Source: Aquatica leii (taxonomy: Eukaryota > Arthropoda > Insecta > Coleoptera > Lampyridae). From it: a stretch of DNA of 64,000 bases. Position 1 is the first letter of the stretch. The number at the start of each line of letters is the position of its first letter. This document shows positions 11,475 to 24,130 of this stretch, piece after piece. The DNA lies in assembly GCA_035610365.1 (NCBI GenBank), contig CM069432.1:234016104-234080103 (forward strand), read 5' to 3'. The translations under genes and the position numbers were made by a program. Under the pieces are notes generated by a model. The model had not been told where the DNA came from. It was given only the letters and a program-made list of their open reading frames with translations, and searched no databases.

Positions 11475-12020
11475 TCAGCTCAAAAAGGTAATATAAATAG
11501 GTAGACCATATAGAATCTATTTTGTCGGAAACCGTAATCAAATTATGCAAATATAATGAGCCTTTAATTTATTGTCACAAATTCAAAATTTACAATTGCT
11601 GCTTAAAACGAAATTGTTAAATATTAAAGACAAGATATCTATTTTTTTATTAATTATACATGTGAACATTATTTTGTAATATTGTCGCCCGTAGAGCAAT
11701 TTATTATTTGCGTTTTTGAATTGAATTTAATTAGATTTTTGGCCTAATAAAGGTAATACCTATTTTTTAAGCTTTGTAAATATATTTGCTATGCTACGTC
11801 ACTTAGAGGTAATACAAATCCCACCTTATCAAAGTTGTTATTGTGAATCACTTTTGCCAGTTAGCAATACTACCATTGCAAATTAGCGCAACGCAACATC
11901 TAATCGTCCTTCACGCGTCTTTATTTTTAAATCTTCGTTTACGATCGTGAACCTGATGTTTTGGTTGCCTATGTGTCCGAGGGACATTACTTTTGTCAAA
12001 AGCTGTACCTACAAAGCTTA
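11475..12020. repeat. right arm of an inverted duplication
   Basis: Matches 5200-5775 in opposite orientation, including ATAGAATCTATTTTGTCGGA, GTAATATTGTCGCCCG, GCTATGCTACGTCACTTAG and TGTCCGAGGGACATTAC. The counterpart of the left arm's 90-codon frame has an in-frame stop here (TAG after ATTGCAAAT). A short outlying match (ATAATGACCAAAAA / TTTTTGGTCATTAT) suggests the homology goes on in patches to about 11340. Function unknown. Confidence 0.65.
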
Positions 12021-13542
12021 AAAACTGTAGTATGTTTGCTTGAATAATTGTGTTTAAATAATTGTATAATTTGTACTATTATACTAAAATTGTAAATTTT
12101 AATTGTAATAAACCAAATTTACATAAAAATAACACATTCCTCAATATTTAATCAAAATTTAAGACCGTTTAAAGTTTACAGTAAGTTTAAATTTTCTCTT
12201 ATTTACTTTCCACATCTGTCAATTTTCTCAGAGTTGATATTATAAACGCAAACGGTAATATTGTAATCTCTTTTATTCTTAAAGTTTTGAATAATCTTTT
12301 ACATTTGGCTTATTGTGAATATTCTAATTTATTTAGTTAAAATATTTAAATTATTATAAGTTTTAATCTTATATATACTGTTTATTAATAGTTTGTTACA
12401 AGGTTAATTTTATTTTTTATATAATTTACATTTGTATGCGTTTTAAAGATATTATCGGATATAATGGCCAAGCTTAACGTTATACACTCTAGGCATTTGT
12501 TAGCGTGACTAACCTTGCTAATGCTTAAACACAATAAAAGCTACATAGTTTTAATCAAAGGGATTGTAATAGATTAAAGGTGCAGTAAAGTTAAGCGTAA
12601 ATAAATTAAAGTAACAGAATTTTATAGTGTAACTCGTTACTAATAGAAAATATTCAAAGCATTCAATATTTTACCTCTTGTAATTGCTGAATAATAAACA
12701 CCATGTACAGTTGTAACAAAATTAAACTTAAATTAATAATTAATCTAGGCGCATTTAAATATAATTTAATCAGTAAACAAATTTTAATAATCTAATCGTT
12801 TATATTAAACTAACTTTTTACACAATAAAATTTTAATTAATTAGATATATTGTAACAGAGCGTTTTAAATTTAAAATGAACTTTTTGGGTTCACAAAGTA
12901 TATTGAAGTAAAATTAAATTTGTTGTACTAGTACTACTATAAGCTTTTTCTTTACAATGTAATGCATCTAATAATTGCGAAAATGCACAAAGACTTTATA
13001 TTGAAGTGCTTTCTTTATTTTGTTTCGTTTTTATACTCGTAAATTGAAAAACTAATTTAATTAGATTGTTTACGTTATAGAGTGCATTCAAACTTGCAAA
13101 TAAACAAACAGAAAACATTGCCCAAATAAATTATAAAAAAAATATAATAGCAAATCGATTTTTTTTAAAAACAATAATTTTTTAAAATTAAAAACGCACA
13201 ACAAAATTAAAACTATTTATATTAACAGTGTGTTTGTTGGAATAAATATTATTATTTTTAAGTTGTACTATAAAAGTACTGTAAAACAAAAGCAACACGC
13301 TTTAAGCATAGAGTTTTATAATACCCTAATGTTGCGTAACATGACTTATTTAAAGTAATTTTAACTGATATAAATTTATTTAATAATTTTAATTTAGTGT
13401 TTTTTACTAAATAAAACTATGTATAATTAAAGATGGATATATTAACTAACATTTAATTTATTATAATGAAACGTAATAAATTAAAAAGGTAATTACTACT
13501 TAAGAATGTGTATTACAACAATGATAACATATAAAGCTTTTA
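12021..13542. other. very AT-rich stretch without recognisable gene
   Basis: Long AT-rich sequence with short frames only; nothing recognised. Confidence 0.55.
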
Positions 13543-13631
13543 AGCTTTCGGGTTGGGACTGTGTCTAGGGTTTGGTAGAGGCACAATTTTCTGCACTACT
13601 AGAAAATTCCGCGGTTCCAACCCAGAAGCCC
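13543..13631. other. short imperfect hairpin element, unclassified
   Basis: A left arm at 13543-13558 (around TTCGGGTTGGGA) pairs imperfectly with a right arm at 13614-13631 (around TTCCAACCCAGAAG), 12 of 16 positions, around a 55-bp interior. The interior contains GGTAGAGGC and GGTTCCAACCC, which loosely resemble Pol III A and B boxes, plus a small TTTCT/AGAAA stem. It is more GC-rich than its surroundings. It could be a fragment of a tRNA-like SINE or a MITE end. I cannot decide. Confidence 0.3.
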
Positions 13632-13659
13632 AGAAGTTTACAACTACAACTGAAGTTTT

Positions 13660-16600
13660 CAACATTTAGTACTTTTACATAATTAATTACTAAGTCTTAC
13701 GTTTTTAATTAATAATTAAATAAGAATGTTGTTAAATTTTGTTAGTCGCGTTACGGTATAATAAAATAAAGGTACTAAAAATTGAATTTACTTTAAAAAA
13801 ATTATAATTAACGATTTATAATTAAAATTTTTAATATCTCCTTTATATGTATAAAAAAATAATAAGAAAAGGTTTTATTAGATGTGCGGTAACTGTAGAG
13901 TAATATTTTACATTTACGACTGTATTCGTACTGAACGACCCTTTTCTTACCGACTAATATTCTGGAGTGGCCAACAGAATTGGGATACTAAAACCTTCCG
14001 AGTTTTCCCAAATGGAATCGTATATTGCTGGTCCTCCAAAACGGAAGTTTCCGTCAACTCTAGATTTTCTAAATACTTTTCGAATCATACCGAGTGGGTT
14101 TCTAATTACGTTTTAAAAGTGATAAATTGTGGTCACGTTGTTTACATATTAAAAATTTGAATTAAATTTTTTTATAGTGCGTACTTAACATAGCTCAACA
14201 AAATTAGAAGATATAAATTAGTTTATTCTACAAAATTTAAGATAAATTATTTAGTTGTACCCGAATTTTAACAAATTTTATCAGTCAGTAATGAAAGTAA
14301 CTGTTATTTACATAAATTATGATTCATAAATTATTACGTTTGACGTTTAGTTTTAGAAACCTTTGTTTTTAGACGTTCTAAATTTAGCAAAATAAATAAA
14401 CTTAAAAATAGGTAAAAGCTTAAATCAATGTCATTGTCAAACTACTTTTACATGAACTAATGCATCTATCTTTTAAAAGGGACTTAAAAAGATGTTTATT
14501 CTTAGAATACATTTTTTTAATGTATTGACATTTTGTCAATATGGAATACTTACTTCGGCCATGTCTCAAAGCTTTTCCCAATAGCAATACCAGATTGTTA
14601 TCATATCTTTTTCTTTCACCGTTTTCAGCTTACACTAAAATAGAGATAATTGCAGGATTTTATATTTATGACTTTTTAACAAAGTAACTAATTTATTTAA
14701 CCTGTTTAAATTAATTTCTTAATTACGTTACTGTATTTAATATAGATTAAATCGACAAATCGTTTAGTTTAAAATTTATTTTGTGTTACATACCACAAAA
14801 TTTTTCCATTATTTTTTTTAAGACGTTTTTATTACAGTAATTACATTATTGGGTTGAGTGATATTTAAATCATATTCACGTTCTATTATTTAAAATTTGA
14901 CTAGACATTCAAGTTTTATAAATAGATTCTTGTAAATTTATTCGTTAAAACGTAATTTTCAATGTTTTACTACTAGTTTTTGTATAAACAAAAACTTAAT
15001 TTATGTAAAACACGATTTAGAGGTTTATTACTTACAGGGCAAATTTTGACGACTCTAATAAATCATTAATTTTTAATTTATGACAATCTTATTTAAGTTC
15101 ACTAAATTCAACTTGAAACACAATTTATAGTTACTCTTGTGTTTCCAATTTTAATTACATTTTTTACTTTTTCTACTATTTATATAATAAATGTTTCTTT
15201 TGGCATGGTTAGAATAGAAATAACCTGATTATCTATGCTGTGTTAGTTATGTAAAATTCCTACTAATAAATTTAAATTAAGTATTTTGTTTTTTATTTAA
15301 AAAAGGGCATTGAAGCTAAATCTTCTCAGATTAATTGTATCAGTTATAGCTAAATCTGAGAATAAATAAGAAAAATTGGTAATGGTTGTGACAGTAGTAG
15401 TAGGTAAGGCCCGCATGATCGAGTTGAAACAGATTAAATGATGATAGTAAGTAATATTACTGATTGAGCATGTTTAGACTTGTTATCTGAATTACTAGGA
15501 ATAGATATGTATAAACAATCTGCTGTTCTTCCGTCTTTCGCTGCATTCAAATGATACTGTGATTACTATTTTATGTCTGGAATATAGCTTGTAGAAGTTG
15601 TAATTTCTCCCTACAACAGTTTCTGTTATGTTTGTGAAAAATATACAGTAAAAAGTCAACAAAGTCAAAATGAGTGAGTTTGTAAAGAAATTTTGAGTTT
15701 TTCAAATTAAAGTTTGGTGGTAGAGTGCAAATTGTCCAGAAATGACTTCTGTGGGGGTTTTGGTGTCACAAACTGAAATTAATAAAAGATTAAGTCATAA
15801 CGTACTGTTGTAAATGTCAAGGGCGTCCAAAATCGGTCCATGCACTAGGGCATAAAACACGAAAAACGAGTTAGGCGCTTGTACGGTGTTACGTGCAAAA
15901 GTTGAAACAATGACACTAGCCTGAAACAAAGTAACATAAACGACGTTTTACCGGTACTCAGTGACGACGGGTGGGTTATAGTCAAAATTCCGTGATTGTT
16001 AGAAAACACAATAAAAAGTCAAAAATCAAACGGCGCCAGAAACGTGTAAAGCTTAATGGACTTTTGGCGCTTGCCAACCACAAACCCACTCCTGAAGAAT
16101 ACACTCTAAATGGATTTATTTATTTATTTGAACACTCAAAAAAAAAAACAAAAAAAAAGTATTGAAATTAGCGCGAAATAATAAAATTTAAAAAAATGTA
16201 AGTAAACATTAAAGTTAAAACAAAAAAAAATTGAATAAGCGCATAAAAACAAAAAACAAAATTTAAAGAAATAAAACAAACAAAGAAAAATCTTAATTAC
16301 CTAATGCACGGCCGTGTCCGCGTTAAATATAAATTAATTAAATACAAAATAAAATAACTTCATTGCTTTTAAAACAAATTACGAAATTTGTCAATTTTTC
16401 GCTTCAAAGATAAATTTTCTTTTAACAAATATATAGCCACGTATAGTTTTGATAAATACGGACAATAATTATTTTCTTATTGTAAAATCTATAAAATCGT
16501 TAATTTGCAACACTCAATTTTTTTGAAACACAAAACTTTTAAGACACAAACGCGTAAGTAAAATTTACTAAATTTAATTAATCGGTATAAAATAAATACC

Positions 16601-17290
16601 TTAAATTGTCGTCGTAATAAATCCAGGAAAGAACTTGTGGTTGATCCAAGTTGCCAGATGTAAACGGGAAGGTATGTTGAAAGGTTACTTAAAAGACTAT
16701 GTGCCGTCGGAAGGTTTTTCATGAGCCGCCACCAAGGCGAAAATTGGATTTTGAAACACAAACTTAAGCACAAACACACGATACGTTAATACGAAATCAA
16801 ACCGGCATATCCAGTGAAATTCAATAATCCGTAATTGTTTTACGAAATAAGAAAAATTTTTCCACTTGAAGGAACTACTCACTGTTCTATTGTTAATGAT
16901 TTCCGCGGTATTACTAATCTAAAGGGGGGAGTTCACTACCCAACCAACTACATTCCGATGTTTTTAAGGCATTTTGACGACTGTCAACTAACTAACTCCC
17001 TATCCTTCACCAAAATCATTTATATATATTAACTCAATCGACTACCCTTTCCCAAAGGCTGTGTTCAAAACTCCGCAAAAAAAAACTATACCACCAAGAA
17101 GTGCAAAGAGGATGCAAACAGATTTAATTACGTCAGAAAAGTAGTGTTGGTAAACGGTTCTTAATTCTGTGTGAACTGTCAAATTGACAAAATATTGTAT
17201 TTCATTACTGTCATAAAGATTACTCCTTGCGACCTGAATAATAACTGTCTAATAAATTAAAAGAATGACTTTATTCCAACGTAATTTAAT
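13660..17290. other. stretch with no supported gene
   Basis: Several moderately long frames occur, for example 13882-14160 (+, 92 codons, with WSGQQNWDTKTFRVFPNGIV) and 15971-16165 (+, 64 codons). None matches a protein I recognise, none has a good translation or splice context that I can see, and their composition follows the local bases. The patches at 13870-14110 and 16600-16960 have a more even base composition than their surroundings and may be unidentified repeat fragments. Confidence 0.4.
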
Positions 17291-17291
17291 C

Positions 17292-17421
17292 GAAATAACA
17301 CAAAGAAAATAAATACGAATATACTGAAAATGTACTTCAAACAAAGAACTTTTAAAGAAACAACACAAAGAAAATAAATACGACTATACTGAGAATGTAC
17401 TTCAAACAAAGAACTTTTAAA
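17292..17421. repeat. two-copy 65-bp direct tandem repeat
   Basis: Unit 1 is 17292-17356 and unit 2 is 17357-17421. Both run from GAAA(T/C)AACACAAAG to AAGAACTTTTAAA, differing at only a few bases. The start of a third unit (GAAAC) follows. No coding meaning is apparent. Confidence 0.85.
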
Positions 17422-18072
17422 GAAACTTAAAATTAGCAAACTGCAAAAATATATTCAATTACCATTATATCTCCGAAGGGAGACATAAATTACAACTGAA
17501 ATTTTGACCGAACAAAGAAAATGCCAAATCAAGACAAACGCAGAATACGGATGATTAAAACAGCGTAATAATTTTGAAATAATTGAATTCTAAACTGTAC
17601 TTACAAAATTGATTTCACATTATGAATCTAAAAACGTTAAATAACTACCTTAAATCAATTTGAAATCAATAAAACCATTCCAAAATACATTATATAAATA
17701 ACATCAATGTCGCGGTTTCACTCCGGTAAATATCATCTAGTTCTACATTTTCCGTAGCTCTTACATCATATGTACGCTCGCGACACGAATGTTACTCAAA
17801 GTTATTGCAATATAATTAATATATACAATTACATAAATACGAAAAATAACAAATAAAACTATAAAAAACATCTTACATAGGCCCATGCAAAAAAATGTGA
17901 TACAGAACATTACCTTAGTTTATAGCTATTAAATGCCAACATACTGAATGATTTGTACCTAATAACAAAATAATAACACGCTAAACTAACACGTAACCAG
18001 TAATTACATTATTTAGGTATGTGCACTAAAAGAATGGCGAATGGAAAACATTTGGTTCCATTTACTAACAAC

Positions 18073-20737
18073 CTACTCGTCATTTGAGCACTCAGAATCA
18101 CTTTGTTCTTGTAAAACTGCTGATTGTGATGCGGTCAGTAGATTTTTGCACGATTTTTGAACCATGTATTTGCATAAGCCTATACAACATAATTTATTCT
18201 TTTTATAAGAACACATTTACAGATCTAAATGAATTGTTTAAACTGAGCGAGTGAACTGACGCAGCAATGTGGTAAAAACAGGCAAAACTTTGTCTTTTTT
18301 ACTAATATACCATCTCAATTCTTTTGTGGTGAGTAATTCTGGGCGAAGTCAAAAGCGTGTAGCCATATTATGGTTGTCAAACACACCTTTAAACAGTGTT
18401 ACCTCAGTGCATCTTTTGATGGTGGCAAGTTATGGACTGGTCCAGCAGCAGCCATAATTCCACGCAGTGGTATTAATGAATTTGATATTCGGATTTTTTG
18501 AATACATTATCAATACAAAATTGTGCATGCGGGTGAACTATTTTTTTAATAGCCATCCATGCTCACACCATTTAAGTAGTAATTGTATGCCAGATATACT
18601 TTCCAATATTTCTTTCCGAATCCTCCAAACTGTCTCGTAGTATCACAACCAGTTAAAGCATGGAATGCTGGTAAATTATTGAAAATATTTTCATTCATAT
18701 TGATGTTGTGGATTTGCATGTACCTTAAGTTTTCTCTTTTGCCAACTTTCATACACAGTTCAGGAATAAGATATTTTTGAAATTCACTGACAGAATTAGC
18801 ACGTTTGTACTGGTACACTCAACAATACACCGGTTATACCCAGCCATTTTATCAGACAACACATGTAAAATAATCCTCGTATCGGTTTCTTCGTGATCAG
18901 AAGTAAGAAATTCACACGAATCTCTTAATTCAAAATTTGTTTTAAATTTTGAACCCTCCACTTGTAGCAAACTGGATCTGTTTGAGAATGAGTAATTAGT
19001 TGTTCAGATAGAAAATTTGTCAACTGTCTTTTAATAAATACAGAATTAATAAATAAGTGCCATTTTTAAGGCAGCATAGTGTCCGGATTATCTATTATTC
19101 TGCGACCTCTTGACCTCTTTTCAGCTGAGTAATAGTTTTTATTAAATTCTCTCTGTAGTTATCAAAAACCACATCAATTCTCTTTGCACTGAATCTGTTA
19201 GTAAATACACATTGAGAAAAAATGTTTGCATATTCTCCGAACGTTTTGCAATTTGTCACACCTAAGGATAACGACAAGCTCAAGCGGCTATCGGCAGCTC
19301 TTCTGTGGTTAGAGGGCGTGGGTGGTGCTATAAAGATTTGTTCGTTTTTTTATTAAATATTTGGATACCCCGGTCGAGCTTGTGGATAATATACAATTAA
19401 CGGAAATGATAATGACAAAATGTTGGCTGGTGTTATTATTCGGATGATCAACGCTGCGTTTATTAGACGAGTCGTCCATCATTCGTTTGTTGCAATCGAC
19501 ACAATACTGATAACTGGTATCTTATTAATTTTTATTAGAATTCAGAGTCGCATAAAACTAAAGCAATAACAATGAGAATTTAGCTATAACATTAAAGGCA
19601 CTTATCCTACAAATGGAGTAGGTTTCTTTAGAACCCTAGATGTGTAATTTGGCAATAATTCTTTAAAAAATGTTCGTTAAAGTTGTTATAATACAACCTT
19701 TGTCTTTCAACGGCTTTCGGTCTCTAAAAATGTTTTAGCGTTTTGAATAAGAAATTTAATCTTGGGAAATTCCTTTTACTCAATGCCATTTTATTCGTCT
19801 TTTGAAAATTAAACCGCCTGAACCATGTGCATTTATCATAACGTATTTTATAAAAGTTGCAAATTCACCAGTTTTCCAAAGATTTGTGCTATTGACATAC
19901 TATGAAATATAGCACGTCTTCGTGTTTTCTTTTTTTAGAGCTAGCATTTTAAATAGCTGGGTATAATTTTCCAGTATGTTTCCCAATGCATTTTTATGGA
20001 ATGTTGTGGTTAACTATTTATTCGCCGTTAGAGACATAGAAAAATGTATTCATTTATGTCGAAATATATCATCGTAATGTATATTTCTTCCCATATTTCT
20101 TGCAGCAAATTCTGTAAAAACTGTTGCCTTAACATATTATCTACAAAATATTCTGACCACCACTATCCGGATCTAATTTCAAGGAACTCTGAAATGTATT
20201 TATCATTTCACCTGTTGCATTAAAATTAAGGTACCATTCATCCAATCGGGCACTATTCTTAGTTAAACTAATAATCCCCCCAACGTCCTTTGAGGTTTTG
20301 TTCACGTGCTCTAAAACTTGGTCAACAGAAATATAATTAAATCCTGATTTAGATTTTATTACCACAAAATGCCCATTGAGAAATTTTTCATGAATTGCAA
20401 GTGCAATGTGGGGCAAATTGTTCATGTCATACAAATATACATTACCCCACTCAGCGTAGTGTGTATAGTCATACGCAAAAAACATCGCAAACATTTTCCT
20501 ATAACAGTGTAAATGCAGTTCCGTTTCGCTGTAAAAGAATTCTAACAAAGTTTCTATGATATCCAAGTAACTACACCACAGTTGAAATGCCGGGGACTGG
20601 CTATCAACAAACTCTAAATGCGTTTTGCAATTCTTTACAACTTTTAATAATGTCAAAAAAATATTTAAACATTTTGATTTATTAATTTTATTAGAAATTT
20701 TGTTAGCCTTTAATCTTGAAATGTTTATAGTATGCAT
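18073..20737 (-). pseudogene. relic of a transposon-associated gene (SDHEExDTRI / HALTGCDTT family)
   Basis: Four separate minus-strand pieces line up in order with a protein family that is common as multi-copy 'uncharacterized protein' genes in invertebrate genomes; its biochemical role is not known to me. Piece 1 (20737-20141, ATG start) has SPAFQLWCSYLDIIETLLEF, MFAMFFAYDYTHYAEW and DVGGIISLTKN. Piece 2 (19283-19095) has TFGEYANIFSQ and RIDVVFDNYREN. Piece 3 (18970-18546) has TSDHEETDTRIILHVLSDK, an acidic motif recalling PIN/FEN-like nucleases, then NLPAFHALTGCDTTRQFGG and FGKKYWKVYL. Piece 4 (18540-18073) has LPPSKDAL and a cysteine-bearing tail KNKLCCIGLCKYMVQKSCKN ending at a stop at 18073-18075. 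Between pieces 1 and 2, about 860 bp is unreadable. Stops and frame changes show that it is dead. The family match is strong; calling it a transposon gene rather than a host gene is inference from its multi-copy behaviour elsewhere. Confidence 0.7.
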
Positions 20738-21406
20738 GAGATTGCTTTTACATTCGATTCTTATGCTTATTCTTATTATATAATGCGAATATTCTTCAAG
20801 TTTTAACCACTGAATCTATTTTGTTTTAAAATATATAGTTTAATCAAAAGTTATAACTGCATATAGGTTTTTTATGCAATTTGTTCGCATCTTACCATCG
20901 TTATCCAGACCGTATCGTATTCTGACGCCACATAAAGTATTAAAGGTAGGTAAGCGTATGTTGAATGTGCATGTGTGTCATCATGATGCACCAGTTTTTC
21001 AAATCCATACCAATGTGTAACTACCACAACACTATGACCATTATGTGTGCCGGTAGCAGTCGTCCGACACAGTATCCATGCAAAACTATAAACCTAAATA
21101 AAATCTGAGTTTTTTGTATTTGGGGGCTGTCTTTGTTTTGTGCTCGTGGAACAGATATTTTTCCATTCTGATAGTTAGCTTTGTGTAACATGTGGAAATT
21201 TTCAGGAATTGCTAGTTTCTTCTAAAATGTCGTTGTTATCCCCGGCAAATTGAACAAAACGGTTTTCAACGAATAGCCCAGGTATTCAACAATTATCATT
21301 TTCTACTAATCGTGTAATTTCTTTCCGGTGAATCATCAGTCCTAGACCTACATGCGTTATACACTTTAATATCCAAATTAAACTCTGAGGTATGTATGGT
21401 CTGGTA

Positions 21407-21617
21407 TTATTCCTCTCGTACATCTCTCCATATTTTATTTATTTGTGCTATTTCAGAAGGTCCTATGAGTATCAATTGCGAAACAGAATCATCCTCGGCG
21501 CTATCGATATATTCATAAGGACTTTCCGTCTTTCTAAATTTTGATAGAAAAATAGATTCGTTCACTCGTTTCGATTTAACAATTTCTATTTGTTTTCCTA
21601 AATGGTTTCTAAAATCC
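21407..21617 (-). pseudogene. unidentified coding-like fragment
   Basis: A minus-strand frame of about 69 codons is open to a stop at 21407-21409 and reads, among other things, KSKRVNESIFLSKFRKTESP, YEYIDSAEDDSVSQLILIGP and QINKIWRDVREE. Its composition (charged, few Phe/Lys AT-driven runs) is more protein-like than most of the region. No ATG begins it in the visible sequence. It lies upstream, on the same strand, of the relic at 18073-20737 and could be part of its N-terminal region, but I do not recognise it. Confidence 0.3.
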
Positions 21618-21732
21618 TATATAAAAACACGTTTTGATTTCAACTCGTTTAATTGGACATATTTATTAATATTGCTGAAGTAGTTTATTGCTCTAAGTGG
21701 AGCCTTCTTTAAAATAATATTTTATTATTCTT

Positions 21733-22005
21733 TGTTAACGCCAAGTACGTCAATTTGCACTTTCTCCTCCTTTCATTGTTTCTTATCCTTATCACCACAT
21801 TCCCATTCCATTCGTTTCCTAGTTTCGACATACAACGCATCGTAATTTTTAAAAGGAAACTTTTACTGTGCTAACGATTTTCCGCGGCAGTGAATTATTA
21901 GTTCGGTGAATTTGCTTCACGTGTGTCATCTGGCCAGATTGACCAAGAAGACTGCCACCATTTCGAGCCTGTGCGGATTATTCGTAAGTGCTTAAATATC
22001 ACTAA
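21733..22005 (+). repeat. 5' LTR of BEL-1
   Basis: Starts TGTTAACG. The right limit is inferred: the sequence near 22005 (CTAATTTGCGACCACC) resembles the short spacer and primer-binding region that follows a BEL-type LTR. It cannot be set by LTR comparison because the 3' LTR is truncated. Confidence 0.6.
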
Positions 22006-22216
22006 TTTGCGACCACCAGCGCAACCTTATTCCCAAACATTGAGTCCTCCGCGCCGTATAAAATTTATTCTGTAACCTCTGAATCCTACATAAACTGCAT
22101 TGCTACCTGTTTGCATCCTTAAATAATACTCTTAAATTAATATTGCAACCAAATTAGAATAATTATTCAAAATTTATTCGTGCATACATTTACATACGAT
22201 ATAAATTCATACGATT

Positions 22217-24127
22217 ATGGCTAAAAGCAACGTCGAATCAATTGCAGATAAGCTATCGAAAACTATCAGCAAACGTTCAAGCTTATTTGCAAACGTGACC
22301 TTTATTTACAACAAAGTAAAAGATTATACAATTAAAAAATTTGAGGTATTGGAAGCCTACAATGCTAAATTAGATATGTGCGAGGCAGATTTCGAAAGTT
22401 TTCAATATCAAATTGTTGAATACAACACGCTTTTAAAACCCGAAGAACAATGAAATCAAAACCAATTTATCAACCTCATTGCGCTTTTGACGAAATTATT
22501 GCTTACATTAGAGCTACTTACATTAAACTTAAAAAAGCTTCCAGTACAAACAGAAACATCTTTATCTTCTGTTCATGACTCTTCCTCGCCCGCGTTCACG
22601 CTTCCAAAGATATCGCTACCTAACTTTTATGGTAATATCGAAGAGTGGCTTGAATTTATTTCATTATACAATTCGATTGTACATAACAACAGTTCATTAC
22701 GCATATCTCAAAAATTTCAATATTTGAAATCAGTACTGTCTGGAGAAGCTTTGTCAGTAATATCAGAATTTCAACTTATTGATGATTATTATTCTTTAGC
22801 TTATCAAACCTTACACGAAAGGTATCAAAATAAAAGACGCATAGCTACCATGTATTTAAATAAACTTTTAAATTTTAAAGTGGCATCATCAGCTACATTA
22901 CAAAGCTTGAAAGATTTTTTAAACGTTCATCAAACTTGTGTACAGGCTATAAAGTCATTAGGTATTGACGACTTAGCAGATTTCTTATTATTTTCCTTGT
23001 CGTTAAAGAATATAGATAAAACTACTAAATGTGCTTTCGAAAATAAATACATTTCCAATGAGATGCCGCTGTATGAAAATCTAATTGAGTTTATTACTCA
23101 GCAGATGCGCAGCTACGAGTTATCCGAACCTTATTCTAAACCATTTAATGCTTCTAATAAAAACAAAAGTAAATTACAATTGCCATCAAAATCTTCGGAC
23201 TTTTATAATTCGTTGCACTCTTCACAAGTTTGGAATTTAACATGTCCTCGTTGTAAAGGCATACATTTATTGTATCAATGTCCAGAATTCATAAATTTAA
23301 ATTTGTCAGACAAATACGACTACTTACGTGAATCAAATAGGTGTTATAATTGCCTCGGAAATCATTCTCGTTCGAATTGCAAATCTAAACCGGTTTGTAG
23401 AGTTTGCGGCGGAAATAAACATCACTCTGTATTGCATTCGACGCAAAAACCGCTTCATCTTGCTTCAGTGCATGCTAACGTTGCTTTCGAATCAGTAAAG
23501 AATGCCTTGCAAACTTCTCATGAAGTTCAACCGTCTACTTCACATAAATCAGATGTTTCTCTGTTTACCTCAACTTCTTTATCTAGTTTTGCAGCACCTC
23601 AGGTAAAACAAGTATTGTTAGGAACTGTTCAGACTTACATTGCTGATAAAAATGGTTTTTTTCATAGAATATGCGCCCTCATCGATCCCGGGTCACAAAT
23701 TTCCGCTATTACCGAATCTTTAGTAAAGTTGCTTAGATTAAAACCGCAATTAGCTTGTACAGAGCTATCAGGAATCGGTAAGTCCACAGTAAAGTCTCAG
23801 AGTATTGTAAATTGCTGTCTTCGTTCAAAATTTTCAACTCATACAATGTGTCTTCCTGTGTTAGTTTTACCTAAACTTGCTAGTCGAATACCTTCTTCTC
23901 AGTTACCTGAAAGTGTTATAAAACAATTTCGCTACTTGAACTTAGCTGACGAAACGTTTCATATTCCTTCTTCTATCGATTTGCTATTAGGTGCCGACGT
24001 ATACCCTACCATTTTTAATCAAGAAGGGAAAGTATATGTTACTGGTTATCCCTCTGCGGTAAACACTTATTTCGGATGGACAATTATAAGTTCCACAGAT
24101 TTTCCCAATAATGATCAGACATTGTAA
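22217..24127 (+). pseudogene. BEL-1 gag and aspartic protease (broken)
   Basis: The Gag/protease part of a BEL/Pao polyprotein. The ATG at 22217 starts a basic, helical N-terminus (MAKSNVESIADKLSK...) that runs to a TGA at 22451-22453. About 80 bases then read best in another frame (FDEIIAYIRATYIKLKKASS) before the first frame resumes. Next come the DUF1759 region (LPKISLPNFYGNIEEWLEF, LVIHNNSS-type block, KFQYLKSVLSGEAL), then cysteine knuckles CPRCKGIHLLYQCPEF, RCYNCLGNHSRSNCKSK and CRVCGGNKHHSVLH. The retroviral-type aspartic protease (DUF1758) follows: its active site reads IDPGSQISAITE (codons at 23684-23692) where the family has D-S/T-G, so the catalytic triplet is damaged. LLLGADVYP follows. 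An in-frame TAA at 24125-24127 separates this part from pol, which continues in the same frame. Confidence 0.88.
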
Positions 24128-24130
24128 AGT

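Noticed and set aside
5200-12020. Inverted arms as terminal repeats of a Maverick/Polinton
   Set aside because: No protein-primed polymerase, integrase, ATPase or capsid motif lies between the arms; the interior holds unrelated DNA-transposon pieces.
15971-16165. 64-codon Lys-rich frame
   Set aside because: Lys content comes from poly-A tracts at its end; no recognisable domain or context.
16489-17032. Overlapping frames on both strands (16489-16779, 16697-16882, 16835-17032)
   Set aside because: None matches a known protein and the frames conflict; no codon pattern favours one of them.
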